Source: Mya arenaria (lineage: Eukaryota > Mollusca > Bivalvia > Myida > Myidae). Taken from it: DNA of 64,000 nucleotides. The translations under genes were made by a program, and so were the position numbers. Positions 1 to 10,825 of the stretch are shown here, in pieces; positions within the stretch are counted from its first letter, which is position 1; the number at the start of each line of letters is the position of its first letter. The notes under the pieces were generated by a model. The model saw only the letters and a program-made list of their open reading frames with translations. It made no database searches and was not told the origin of the DNA. The stretch spans positions 51,654,949 to 51,718,948 of the forward strand of contig NC_069123.1 in assembly GCF_026914265.1 (NCBI RefSeq), given 5' to 3'.

Positions 1-95
1 ATCCCTGCAGGGCGGGGATTTTAGCTTGGGTTGGCTGGACCGAAAGTAAAAGTCCCCGCTATTCCCTGGACCGGGGGGGGGGGGGGGTGCATGGT
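1..95. repeat. GC-rich inverted-repeat end with G-tract
   Basis: A GC-rich patch in AT-rich surroundings. GCGGGGATTTTAG near the start faces AAGTCCCCGCT about 45 bases later as an imperfect inverted repeat, followed by a run of about 14 G. It looks like the end of a dispersed element cut by the window edge. No reading frame or family could be assigned. Confidence 0.3.
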
Positions 96-484
96 TACAA
101 TTAATTAACTGATGCATAAGCTTGCGTATACATACAGATTCAGTGTTTTGGTGCGCAGTTGACAAATTAACTAATTACTTATTGGAAGTTAAGAATATAT
201 ATTTATTAAGTTATACTTTGCAATCTAAATCATAGATTTGAAAAAGGTAACCTGTATCAATAAATGCAATTATACATAAATAACTGTGCAAATCTTTATG
301 AATCATCCAAATATGAGTACCTTGCAGGGTCTATGTTATTTAAAAAAAATATATACTAAGGGAGCTTTCAAGATTTTTAATCGCATACACAATGCAGTTT
401 GAAACCTTGATAATTCAAACAAATCTTGGTTGCAGACCATTACTATTAAATATTTGATAAGTCACAGACATTATAAGGTACATT
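96..484. other. AT-rich intergenic, nothing recognised
   Basis: No coding, RNA-gene or clear repeat signal was seen. Confidence 0.5.
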
Positions 485-488
485 TTAA

Positions 489-948
489 ATGGGCTGTACT
501 CAGTTAATAATGAAAAAGAAAAAAACTTTCTTTTTTTATAGAAACCTGACATTAACTTGGTATCGATGTGTACCGAATTAATGCATTGAAACTTACTAAC
601 TGATGGTGCACATAGTTTACAAATGATTAATTAATAGCAGTTATTTCGTGTTTTCCATTTAAAAAAGATTACTAAGTACATTGTATGTCTACTGAGTATA
701 ATTCATTCCTTATGCGTAATCTGCCGTTGATGTTATTACGTGATTTAAGCGAGTTAGGTATATATCTGGAAATTCCACCCAGTCTTCATAGCATAGTGGA
801 TTCGACACTGCACTGCAATTTTTTTACATTTTGGTATTCTATTTACAATAACGATATCAAAGAGTAAAATAGTTTATTAAAAAATTGTCCTTAGATTCGT
901 TAAAGAAAAAAATCCAACTTTTTGGTGCCATTCTGGTGTACAGTCCCT
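489..948. mobile_element. TTAA-type MITE, GGGACTGTACACC termini
   Basis: The left end ATGGGCTGTACTC and the right end (reverse complement AAAGGGACTGTACACC) form imperfect terminal inverted repeats, each immediately bounded by TTAA. That fits a piggyBac-type TTAA target duplication. The 460-bp body has no transposase frame; the 60-aa frame inside it looks like chance. Family assignment rests on the target site only. Confidence 0.6.
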
Positions 949-952
949 TTAA

Positions 953-2183
953 TAAACAACAGGTGAAGCCAATGCTGTATTAAATTTGAGACAGACAAAA
1001 AGAAGACAGTACAAAGTTCAACAAGTGTGACCAATTTGAGAATACCCGGTACCTTACGTAATTTATAAATATTCATGCGATTCAGACACTTTAAATGCTA
1101 GAAATCACAAAAAAACAACATTCCCTTGAATTATTCCTGTCATAGTTTAAATTCATAATCAAATTTCAATGCACAGCATTTGAAATAATTTTAAACAGAT
1201 GAAAAACTGTTATTTTTAAAAAGCACAATACATTGTTTATCTTTTATGTGACCTAACATTAATATAATAATTTATTCAGATCATAATTTAGAGACTTTTC
1301 TTGCACTTAAATGTGAACAAGTATGCTTGGGATTGAACACTAAGAAAAACAAATTTCAATGAAATTAAATGAAGCACAAAATATACAAAAATTGAAACTT
1401 TTTAGACTTTCAAAACTTTAACATTTATACTAAATACGGTTACATAAGATGATGAATACATTTATAGGATTTGATATCCCACTAAATGTAACCGTCGGCT
1501 TCGTTCATTCTAAACTTTCTCTCAGTGATAAGGAATAAATTTTATTCACTGCAGTTGTTTTCTAACTTTATGAAAATAAGAACAATGGAAACAATGCATT
1601 TACTGTTGATCAGTGCAGATTGTGGGAGGTCATGGTTAATTTCACTGAACCACCAATAAGCCCTGCCGAAATTCGATTCTAATTGGTCAGTCAGGTGTTT
1701 TTGGTAGGCATGATTAGTATGAATGTTAATTTTAACCATCATTTATGAATGTTTACAATATCATTGAATATTGAAATAACAAGCGAAATGTTATATTGAA
1801 TGATGAAAGCCATGAAATATGTGAAGTATTCAAAAAGAGACCATTTTCCAGCTTGTGTAAGTATCGAGAAAATTATTAAGTAAACTTATTTATTGTTTAT
1901 CTGGAAAATGTTGAAATCTCATGTTTCGGCTTAATTGCTATGTTATTGCAATATGTTTTATTCATTGCAATATTAATGTAAAACAGTTTTATGTTGACTT
2001 AAGTTTGTAGATAAAAACTAATGGTATTGGTGATATGAGAATGATCTCGTAAGTCTTGAAAATCCCTTTTGGTATTGTGAGGATTTTGCTCCAGTCTTGA
2101 TCAGTTTAGCTTTTGAAGATTTTCAAAGTAACTGCAAAACAAGTCCAGCTGCCTAGAAAGACTATGTCAAACCCTAACCAGAT
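953..2183. other. AT-rich intergenic, nothing recognised
   Basis: No gene, RNA or clear repeat was seen. The one minus-strand frame here (about 66 codons) has no family resemblance. Confidence 0.5.
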
Positions 2184-2330
2184 AAAATTTCTAGTGTTTT
2201 CAAATTACCACCTTGGCAATGGTTTTATGATAAATCAAATAAATTGATAAAATCAAATTACCACCTTGGCAATGGTTTTATGATAAAACCATTGCCAAGG
2301 TGGTAATTTGAAAACACTAGAAATTTTTAT
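2184..2330. repeat. Snap-back inverted repeat with internal duplication
   Basis: An arm of about 46 bases beginning AAAATTTCTAGTG at 2184 is repeated in near-perfect inverted form at about 2282-2330. A partial direct copy of the arm (the TTACCACCTTGGCAATGG part) lies between them at about 2254-2285. The transcript strand could fold into a long hairpin. It may be a small foldback transposon; no target duplication was recognised. Confidence 0.7.
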
Positions 2331-3712
2331 CATAACATAGGATATTAATGCTAGTGGTTTTAAAGAAAATGCTAGTGTTTTTGTATTCGGAATGATATAT
2401 CATAAGTGGCACTAATTTGAACATAATTTATAGTTCTCATTGATAAAACACATAGCCCCAAGTACATGTTGATCTAAGAGTTAAGGCTTGGATGGAGTCA
2501 GGTCAAGAAAATTGCATATAACATTGTCAATACATTGTACTTTCCAACGCAAAAACTGTTTGTTTATTCAAGTATATAATGCAATCCCCACACCAAGGAA
2601 ATGCAGTATTGCTTAACCAGCTCAATTGACGTCATGAGTTGGACATTAAATTGCTGCAATTAAAGGCACATCTAGATATCAGAATTATTCAAACTCTGAT
2701 TTAGCAACCTTATTATTGTTTAATATATGAACTACTTTTGCGAAATGAAAGCTTTGTTAGATTTACAAGGACGGGTACAAGTATTTGTAGTAAAGTATAT
2801 GTACTGCAACACCTGATACATGTTGCCTAGGAATCTTACAAATTCTAGGCACTCCAAATGTTACAGTTCTATTCAATTCGGAGTGCCTGAAATGAAAGCT
2901 TCTTGATTCTACATTCAACATCTTGCTGTATGACCAATGACCAGGAGAATCATGAACCTACAACCATTTGCAACTATTGAGATAGGGAGCTATCAGGACA
3001 GAGACAGAGGACAATACAAGAATGGCCTACTGTTGCATTTATTGATGTCTTTTACAAATATTATCCAAAGTATGGCCCTGTGGTTTAAAGCTCCCCTGAA
3101 AAAGAGGTGACAGGTTTTCTATATAGGATATAATTACATCATTGAAAATCTTCTCTGAAACTGCAAATAACAAACCTTTGATATAAAATGATTTAATCAA
3201 ATTAAACAAGTATGTGTACTTTGGTTAACATACGCCAACCACGTAAATTAATTTGTTTAGGTCTGATTTCACGACATTGAGATTTTCAAAAGAACTATGA
3301 CTTTATCTGATTAAACACTTTAGCCGATTAAACACTTTAGCCCCCCCCCCCCTCCCTCTACCCACACTTTTAAACTTTCCTTTGCAGCTTGCAAGCAGTT
3401 TTAGTCTAAAGTTTAAGCTAGCCCATTAAACAGTGACCCCTTTTGATGTGAGCCGATTTGTTTAATGCTTAGAACATGGTTATCAACATTCCCCTAAATG
3501 AAGCCCTAGTCCATCAATGCTTTCAGCACTTTGATTATTTTATTGCAGGAAGATACAGTTACACAATATAAAGAAAACAAGACAATAATGATAAAGAACA
3601 CAACAGAAACAGTACAATGTAACAGTGCTGATGTTTATTAATAGGACATATAAAAGGGAATAGGTCACGAAAAAACTTTAATCGTTTACGGTAACCGCAC
3701 ATAGTGTAGCCT
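2331..3712. other. Intergenic, no gene seen
   Basis: Mostly unique-looking AT-rich DNA. It holds a small hairpin at about 2845-2890 (AGGCACTCC facing GGAGTGCCT) and a C-tract at about 3342. Nothing coding was recognised. Confidence 0.5.
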
Positions 3713-3721
3713 ATAGATATA

Positions 3722-4058
3722 CATTCGGAAATCCTCGGCCATTTTTATCGAAAAGAACCTCGGATGTATGCCGGTACATCAGTAGAAGTAGTTCGTACAA
3801 TTTTGAATTATGTCATTAATTAAATGCAGTAGTTTAACTTATATTTGTTGATCTAAGTTTAAACGAATTGCCAGTGAAGTGTTTATTGCAATCATAATGT
3901 AGATTGCCAAGAATAAAGTCATTAACTTCAACTGCAAAATTAAATAACTACGCGATCTACTTGCAGTGGACTGAAACATATATACCAATTTGAGTATGTA
4001 AATGGTCGAAATACATCCGAGGTTGTTTTCGATAAAAATGGCCGAGGAGTTCCGAATG
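3722..4058. mobile_element. MITE with ~47-bp TIRs and 9-bp target duplication
   Basis: The ends are near-perfect inverted repeats of about 47 bases, beginning CATTCGGAA and continuing CTCGGCCATTTTTATCG. The element is flanked on both sides by ATAGATATA (3713-3721 and 4059-4067), a 9-bp direct repeat. The length of 337 bp and lack of a frame mark it as non-autonomous. A 9-bp duplication is typical of the Mutator superfamily; that assignment is an inference. Confidence 0.8.
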
Positions 4059-4195
4059 ATAGATATAATGGCATCGCAAAGAAACATTAAGGTACTGTTA
4101 TCAATCACAATAATGCAACACGATTGTTCAAAGCGTCAAACGTAATGGAAAAAAAAACAGCGAAACCCCATTGAGTTTTGACCTATTTTTACTAA

Positions 4196-4867
4196 AGATG
4201 CACCCTTACTCCCAAACAAGATTTACCACAATTAAAATAATTGTTTTAATATACCAAAAAGGATTAATACATGCCGAAAACAATGGTTCCTATTTGAACG
4301 ATACCTTATTTAATTTGAAAGAAAGGTGCAGAAACACGGTATTTCTACCTTATGAGACAATAGTAGATCACAGTAAAAAATTTAGCACTCACAAATCATT
4401 TAAAGCTGCACTCTCACAGGTTGAACATTTAAAAAAAAATTGTCTTGGAACGAGCCATTTTATGAGAAAATGCATGTCTTATAAGACTGCTGACAAAACA
4501 TTAGATTGCAGATTTATACATTAAACTGTTAGTAACGGTTTTAGCCATAAAACATTAATTTGGGAACGGAAATATGAAAATCTGCGATGTTTTGTCAGGG
4601 GTCGTTTATTACTGGTTTGCAGATATTTACGCAAAAATTTGCTCATGCCAAGACTTAAAATAAAAAAAGTTGGAAAAACTGTAAATCTGTGAGAGTGCAG
4701 CTTTAATATTGTTCGCGTTTTCAACTATTATATACGCCAAAACAATCCTGTTATCAGTGTTTAATATTTTCCATACGTGCACTATTTAGTCAGTAGTTAA
4801 AGGTTTATCACTCAAAATGTATGTTTGTTATAAATGTGTATGTATTTATTTTGAATACGAGTGCCAC
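4196..4867. mobile_element. TTAA-type MITE (family B, copy 1), interrupted
   Basis: This is homologous along its length to 46204-46564 and 60048-60419, sharing the opening ACTCCCAAA..AAGATTTACCACAATTAA and the closing AGTAGTTAAAGGTTTATC and GAATA(A/C)GAGTG segments. The right end abuts TTAA (4868-4871). The copy is split by a second MITE at 4404-4702. The 117-aa plus-strand frame here spans both elements and is not a gene. Confidence 0.7.
4404..4702. mobile_element. TTAA-type MITE, AGCTGCACTCTCACAG termini, nested
   Basis: Terminal inverted repeats AGCTGCACTCTCACAG and CTGTGAGAGTGCAGCT are flanked by TTAA (4400-4403 and 4703-4706). It sits in the middle of the family-B MITE. The two uninterrupted family-B copies carry a single CATTTAATAT at the matching place, so the empty site is visible. 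A second copy of this element is at 19190-19549. There is no transposase frame. Confidence 0.85.
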
Positions 4868-4871
4868 TTAA

Positions 4872-5284
4872 CCATTCACGTACAAAAGAGCGATGAATGC
4901 TATCATTACCAAACCTCTGATGAATGAGATTATCTTACTTAATGTTTTCGAAACACATTTTGTTTCCTTAAAAAAGCTGCCTTTCAATCGCATGCTATTG
5001 ATAAATAAGGTATCATGTTATTTAGTTATAAATTCATTTCGTCTAACGTTTACATATCATATCATTTCTGCTTGAACTATATATTGCATTAACTTAATAC
5101 TAATGTTCTAATATAATGTTACAACTGGTTTCCAAGTTGCGTGTTACCTCGTCACATGCTATTTGTATCTGATTATCAGGTATAACTTCTGTATGAATGT
5201 ACTCGTATTCTTATCGAGGGCACTTTTTAAGGCGTTACGATACACGATAGGGGTAACTTTATCATACGAAAGACCGGTGCTGAC
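4872..5284. other. Intergenic, nothing recognised
   Basis: AT-rich; no supported feature. Confidence 0.45.
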
Positions 5285-5690
5285 ATTTCAAAATCAATAT
5301 TTCATGATTTCTCCCTTCATAATTTCGCGATTTCATCTTCACGATTTTGTAAATTCAAATTCACGAATTCGTGAATTCATGATTTCAACCGTTCACGATT
5401 TCGCAAATATAACTTCATGAATTCATGAATTCAAGATTTCAACTTCACGATTTCGCGAATATAACTTCATGAATTCATGAATTCACGATTTCAACGTTCA
5501 CGATTTCGCAAATATAACTTCACGAATTCACGATTTCGCAAATTCAACTTCACGAAATCACGATTTCAACTTCACGATTTCGCAAATTCACGAATTCATG
5601 AATTCACGATTTCAACTTCACGTGATCATGAATTCACGATGTCAACGTCACAATTTTACGTGCTATGATGAATTCGTGACTGAGTTGAAA
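5285..5690. repeat. Degenerate minisatellite rich in GAATTC and TTCACGATTTC
   Basis: Short modules TTCACGATTTCGCAAAT, TTCACGAATTCATGAATTC and TTCAACTTCACGATTTC are shuffled over about 400 bp. Many modules are palindromic (GAATTC, ATGAATTCAT). The region lies just downstream of the Rho gene stop. The short frames across it (for example a repetitive SRFRK-type peptide) are repeat translations. Confidence 0.85.
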
Positions 5691-5987
5691 TCGTGTATTT
5701 GTGAAAGGAAAATATCGAATTTGAAATGTTGTTAATTCAATATATAAAAATGCAGATTTACTCATATATTTCTATGTTCGTTTGTAGTTAATGGAATATG
5801 GATATTTTAAAAACATTGAGGACCGATATGCATATTACCTGTTAAAATATATAGTTACAATCACATGTTATACATCCGTTAAATATTGTCAGACATTTAC
5901 CAGATTGAAATGCATAAATTACACATGCATTTTACTTTTTTGGGTGTCGATCACAACAAATAATAATCAAACATGTTTGATTTGCAG
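5691..5987 (-). other. 3' flank / probable 3' UTR of the Rho gene
   Basis: About 300 bases lie between the minisatellite and the Rho stop codon. They presumably contain the start of the 3' UTR. No clear polyadenylation signal close to the stop was identified. Confidence 0.35.
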
Positions 5988-7349
5988 TCATAATAATTTA
6001 CAACGGCCGTTTCCATGTCGTTTTACTGGCGGTGCGATTGCTGCGCGCACAGCGTCTTGAAATACCTCGACTATGCCCATCTGTGTCAGAGCCGAGCATT
6101 CCACGTAATACCTCGCTCCAACCAATTTCTTCAACACTAGACCTTGCTGGTGCGTCACTATTTCACTCCGGTCTGAGAATGTTTCGCGGGCGTCAGCTTT
6201 GGTGCCAACTAAAATTATCGGAGTGTCTTTACAGTGATGGCGCACTTCCGGTACCCACTGTTTAAAATACGAGATAAGAGTTCATATAACATATGGAATG
6301 GAATTTGTTTATTCCCAAAAATCCTAAATATAAAATTATATGGTAGAATGCTAGGCAGTAATTTGGGTATTCGAAGATCTTCAGAATATGGGGAAGGGAT
6401 TTTTTTTTAGATAACTAACATGTTAAAAATAAAATTAAAGCAAACCTTTGAAGAGACGCTTTCATATGATTCCGACTTAGAAATAACGGAAAAGCACATG
6501 ATAAAGACGTCCTGAAATGAGAAAATAATCATTCAACAGAAGCGTTTTCAATCTGTATTTTTACACAATTTAGCACTAAAAAACCAAGTTTTATTTTTTT
6601 AATAACATCTGTAATTTTTACATGTATTTACACTTGATCAAATGTTGAATTGAGGGTTGTGCCAGTACCGTCATCGGGTAAGAGAGGGGGCGGAGGCGGT
6701 CGTAGGCTTCTTGGCCCGCCGTATCCCACAGGTGCAGCTCGTAGTTCGAACCGTCCACCGCTATCACCGCCTTGTCGTTGTCGAATCTGACATATTAAAT
6801 ATGAAATATACTCATACAGTCATAATTATATATTTTGTTTTAGGATCTGATGTTATATAACGTGTTATTTTAATGACACATCAGTTGGGATTTCATTGTA
6901 TATATCTTGACTATTTATGTGAAAATAACCCATCAACAGGAATGTAACGCACTTAATATCGCTATCAATACATTTTACCAAAAAGCTATATAACAAGGAA
7001 ATGAAATATAATCAATCTCAAGGATCGCTTTAAGGAACAAAAGTATAATGCCAACATATGAGTTAGTTTTGATTTGACGTTCGTCATTTCCGAACTACCT
7101 GGTTCATTGGGGTTATGTTAGGACTATTGGTTTTAACCTCAACCATTTTTTGAAAGAGGTTCATTCATTACAGTCTAGAGAGATAAGTGTAAGTGCACTT
7201 AACGAAGACGTGGCCGTTTTTGAAATGGAACACTCATAATCATAAGCTTCATTTACACTTGCACTGTTAAGCACTAGTGATGCACTTGGGTACTCAGTGT
7301 GACTATGAATCATGTTAGTAACTGTCATGTTGGTCGATAAATAACATAA

Positions 7350-7413
<64 letters not shown>

Positions 7414-7419
7414 CAACAC

Positions 7420-7505
<86 letters not shown>

Positions 7506-7524
7506 GCAGCACCACCACCACCAT

Positions 7525-7556
<32 letters not shown>

Positions 7557-8882
7557 GCATCACCACCACCACCACCATTATCATCGTCAGCAGCATCGTC
7601 ATCATCATCATCATCATCATCATCATCACCATCGTCGTCCTCGTCGTCGTCGTACGGTCATGAATTTATACTATTAAAAGTACACACAAATGATTATAAC
7701 TTTTCGAAATACTTACACAGTGGGAACATAGTCGTGAGGGAAGGAGTTGTCCACAAATGTCTTCAGAAGGCAAGTTTTCCCCACGCTCCTAAGTACAGGG
7801 AAAATATGATACGCTTTATATGTATAGACGTACTCTGAAAATGAGCTAGTAACGAGAAATATAACAGACAGTTTGAATGTCTCTCTGTTTGTTATTTAAC
7901 ATTTTTTCATTATAGAACATTCAATTGTATGTATGCATTCCTGCAATCTCATTAAAATCAGATCCCCAATACACGCTTCACGACGTTACGTTATGTACAT
8001 CTTCGGATATGTTCGGATCGCAATTCATCGCATAACAATATACATGAAAACTATTGATCTTGTTATTGTTTGTATTGTGTCAGCAGGTCCCGTAAAATAT
8101 AAATCAACATTTTAGAAAGTGCTAAGTTATTATATTTTAAACGTTCTGTTGCCAAAGGTGTTTCAATTTTACGTTTAAAAGTGATTTCAAGTGGTTGATC
8201 TTTTCCCGCGTTATTGTGACGTCATTAAAAAAAATGTTTCCGGTAACAGTCGGGTCGTCCTATTTACAGAATGGGTAAGAAAGGATTACTGAAAGGTAAT
8301 CAGAAATGAAATGAAGTATTTTTTTAACGATTTTTTAACAAAATAATGAACTATTGGTATAGATATAAGGAATGAATTGCGGGGTTGGTGTCATTATCGG
8401 GGATATGAACGCAATTGGGCTGGTCAAAGTTCGGACTCCACACACTTAGACCAGCCCAATTGCGTTCATACCCCGATAATGACATCAACCCCGCAATTCA
8501 TTCCTTAAATGAAACCCCGCAATTCATTCCTTAAATGAAATGAAGTGAACGTCACGATATGATTTTAATGAGATTGGCATTCCTGAAACTACGATTATAG
8601 TCAGGTTAAGTCAGCAACGAGTTTTCTTCTTTTTATTTGCGTACAACATGCGCATATTTAGGAATATAATAAAAACCATGCAATGTACAGGCTGAAATAA
8701 ATTATATATAATGTAAACATGTTAACATATTAAAAATACAGAATGAATATTCAAAACATCCCATTACTGTATAATTTAAATATTTCCATATATCATATAC
8801 TTGAAGAAATGGTATAGGGTGTCAAATTGAATGTTTAAACAGCTTACCCATCTCCAACAGCAACGCACTTGAGGGATTTCAT
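5988..8882 (-). CDS. Rho-family small GTPase (Rac/Cdc42-like), 5 coding exons
   Basis: Exons on the minus strand are 8882-8848, 7788-7717, 6786-6669, 6511-6446 and 6257-5988. All introns are GT-AG and the phases join to 186 aa. The P-loop GDGSVGKT is at residues 10-17, switch I ends YVPTVFDND, G3 is WDTAGQE (56-62), G4 is TKAD (116-119), G5 is ECSAL, and the C-terminus is CKLL after a modest basic stretch, predicting geranylgeranylation. It should act as a membrane-anchored GTP/GDP switch on the cytoskeleton. Two oddities are visible. The Rho insert region between TKAD and the QG motif is about 7 residues shorter than in Rac1. The residue after FDN is Asp where Rac, Rho and Cdc42 have Tyr (Y40). 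TKAD also replaces the usual TKLD. Start chosen: the only Met before the P-loop, matching Rac1 numbering exactly. Upstream non-coding exons are possible. Subfamily is not assigned. Confidence 0.93.
7350..7640. repeat. Compound trinucleotide microsatellite in Rho intron 2
   Basis: Long runs of ATC/CAT repeats alternate with CAG and CAC runs over about 290 bp, ending in CGT/CGTC-rich units. It lies in the intron between exons 2 and 3 of the Rho gene. The Met/Leu-rich minus-strand frame through it is purely repeat translation. Confidence 0.97.
7944..8576 (+). mobile_element. MITE with CAATCTCATTAAAATCA TIRs and 9-bp target duplication, copy 1
   Basis: The ends CAATCTCATTAAAATCA and its exact inverted form bound a 633-bp element in intron 1 of the Rho gene. 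GCATTCCTG flanks both sides (7935-7943 and 8577-8585), a 9-bp duplication typical of Mutator-like transposition. Inside is a long hairpin: arms of about 59 bases, 8367-8425 and 8449-8508, built around AATTGCGGGGTTG. Related copies without intact ends lie at about 10325-10825 (inverted) and about 37810-39260. Confidence 0.85.
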
Positions 8883-9595
8883 CGGTAAAGTGTCCAACAA
8901 TACCTCACGAATTTATATTCCTTGTGCGTTAATGTATTCAAAGTATTATCATGTTTTTTTCTGATATATCTTTTTAAAACGATAAATTATTAACGTTGTT
9001 TGAGATCAGCGTTGTCCGATATGTAACTGTGCTTATTTATATCCAATATTAAAGAATAACTTGCCATTCCTTTCTTTATTTTATTGTGGATACACTTTAT
9101 AACTCTTGTACCTAAATTCCTTCAACTTTGTAATGGGATTTTTGTATAACTTCCTTATACATGAACACGTAACTCTTTCTCGCCCTACATAAACGCGTTA
9201 AGCAGTTTCCGACCACTTAAATTAAGTACAATGTTGAGTAGCGTTTATAACATGTGAACCTAATGTTCTGAATAAAAGGCAAAGTTGGATTTTTCATCAT
9301 TATTCTCATGCAATATGTGTGGTGGGAGTATTATCATATTTACATGTATGCATGTGATGCCCAATCTTTATAAATTAATTTGCGTGATTGGTGTCAAATG
9401 TGGAAGTCCGGTGTAGGCGGCCAACGAGGATGTACAAAGAATTACATGCCAACCAATGTACATTCTTGGAAGTAGGTGAACATATTGAATTGATTCCAAG
9501 AGACATATGTTTAGGTGTTTGAGCGTTGAACTAAGCAGGGTTTTTTTGCCCAACAGAAGTAAATATTTCAAGTTAATTTGTTTATTATATGATAC
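8883..9595. other. 5' flank of the Rho gene
   Basis: This is AT-rich sequence upstream of the Rho start codon and probably holds its promoter or 5' UTR. No TATA-like element or first exon could be fixed. No other gene was seen. Confidence 0.35.
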
Positions 9596-9950
9596 CGTAT
9601 GTTGTACTTATTGACAAAGACGGCAGCATCCCAAAAGGCATTTCAAATGCTGTATATATTTCATGGCAGCATCCAAATGACCATCCTTTGGAATATTGTT
9701 CATACTTGCATCATCTCCATCCTTTTATTTTGTATATGCAGTTCATGGTAGTACCCCCACTAATCATCCTATTAAATGTTGTACATACTTTATGTCAGCA
9801 ACCATTTGTGTCATCCTTTAAAATGTTATGCATGTACATGAATCATGGCAGTATACCCAACAGGTATTTCTTTAAAGCGTCGTAAATAATTCATGACATA
9901 TCCTCCTTGTGACCCTTCGAAATGTTCTACATAATTCATATTTAATCAAT
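9596..9950. repeat. Degenerate tandem repeat, ~50-80-bp units
   Basis: Units built on TTCATGGCAGCATCC..CATCCTTT..AATGTTGTTCATACT recur about six times with heavy divergence. The 98-aa plus-strand frame spans these units and is a repeat artefact. Confidence 0.55.
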
Positions 9951-10235
9951 CAAGTATTCCGAAACTTTTAGTATGGTTGATTTGTGGACGGACCTGCAAT
10001 ATCTCTATAGGCTGGTATGCTTCATTGGCCCTACCTCAGGATCGGATTCAAGATTTAATATAGGAGAAGAGAACAAATGAGTGAATTATTTCGAATAAAT
10101 CGAAACCTCTTCCCCCTCTTCAACTAAATTATTTCTCGTCTTTAAATATGGTGCTTGCGCTTTAAAAAAAAATAACAAAAAATAATGTAAACATAGCTGT
10201 CAATATATTAGTCCACTATATAGTGTAACTTAGTC

Positions 10236-10295
10236 ATATACAAGATACAAGATACAAGAAGATACAAGATACAAGAATCTTTATTTAAAGTCGGG
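10236..10295. repeat. ATACAAG microsatellite
   Basis: Several tandem ATACAAG heptamers are followed by AATCTTTATTTAAAGTC. Such a tail could be the 3' terminus of a non-LTR element, but no coding part is attached. Confidence 0.7.
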
Positions 10296-10324
10296 TATGT
10301 GATAACAGGAAACATTAGCTCAAT

Positions 10325-10825
10325 TAAGGAATGAATTGCGGGGTTGATGTCATTATCGGGGTATGAATGCAATTGGGTTGGTCAATGTGTGTGGAGTCCG
10401 ATAATGACATCAACCCCGCAATTCATTTCTTATATTTACACCAATAGTTCATTATTTCATTCAGAATTGTTAAAAAAAATTCTTCATTTCATTTAAGAAA
10501 ATCTTTAAGTAATCCGTTCTTACCCATTCTGTAAATAGAACGACCCGACTATAACCGGAAACATTTTTTCAAATGTCGTCACAATAACGCGGGAAAAGAT
10601 CAACCACTTGAAATCACTTTAAAACGTAAAATTGAAACACTTCTGGTACCATTATATTTAAAATATAATAAACTAACACTTTTAAAAATGTTGATCTATA
10701 TTTTACGGGACCTGCAGACACAATACAGCCAATAACAAGATCAATAGCTTTCATGTATATTGTTATGCAATAAATTACGATCCGAACGTATCCGAAGATG
10801 TTGCGTTCATCGATTGATGAACGCA
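10325..10825 (-). mobile_element. CAATCTCATT-family MITE, copy 2, truncated
   Basis: This is homologous to 7960-8510 in inverted orientation, from the AATTGCGGGGTTG hairpin to the GATGTTCGGATC-type end. The terminal CAATCTCATT sequences are missing at both ends. At 10800-10825 there is an 11-base hairpin (TTGCGTTCATC facing GATGAACGCAA). Confidence 0.75.

Noticed and set aside
5477-5668. SRFRK-repeat peptide resembling an arginine-serine protein
   Set aside because: Produced by the minisatellite modules; adjacent frames give similar repeat peptides.
7411-7632. Met/Leu/Val-rich 73-aa minus-strand frame
   Set aside because: It is a translation of the trinucleotide microsatellite; there is no independent coding evidence.
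9589-9885. 98-aa plus-strand frame
   Set aside because: It spans a degenerate tandem repeat and has no domain.
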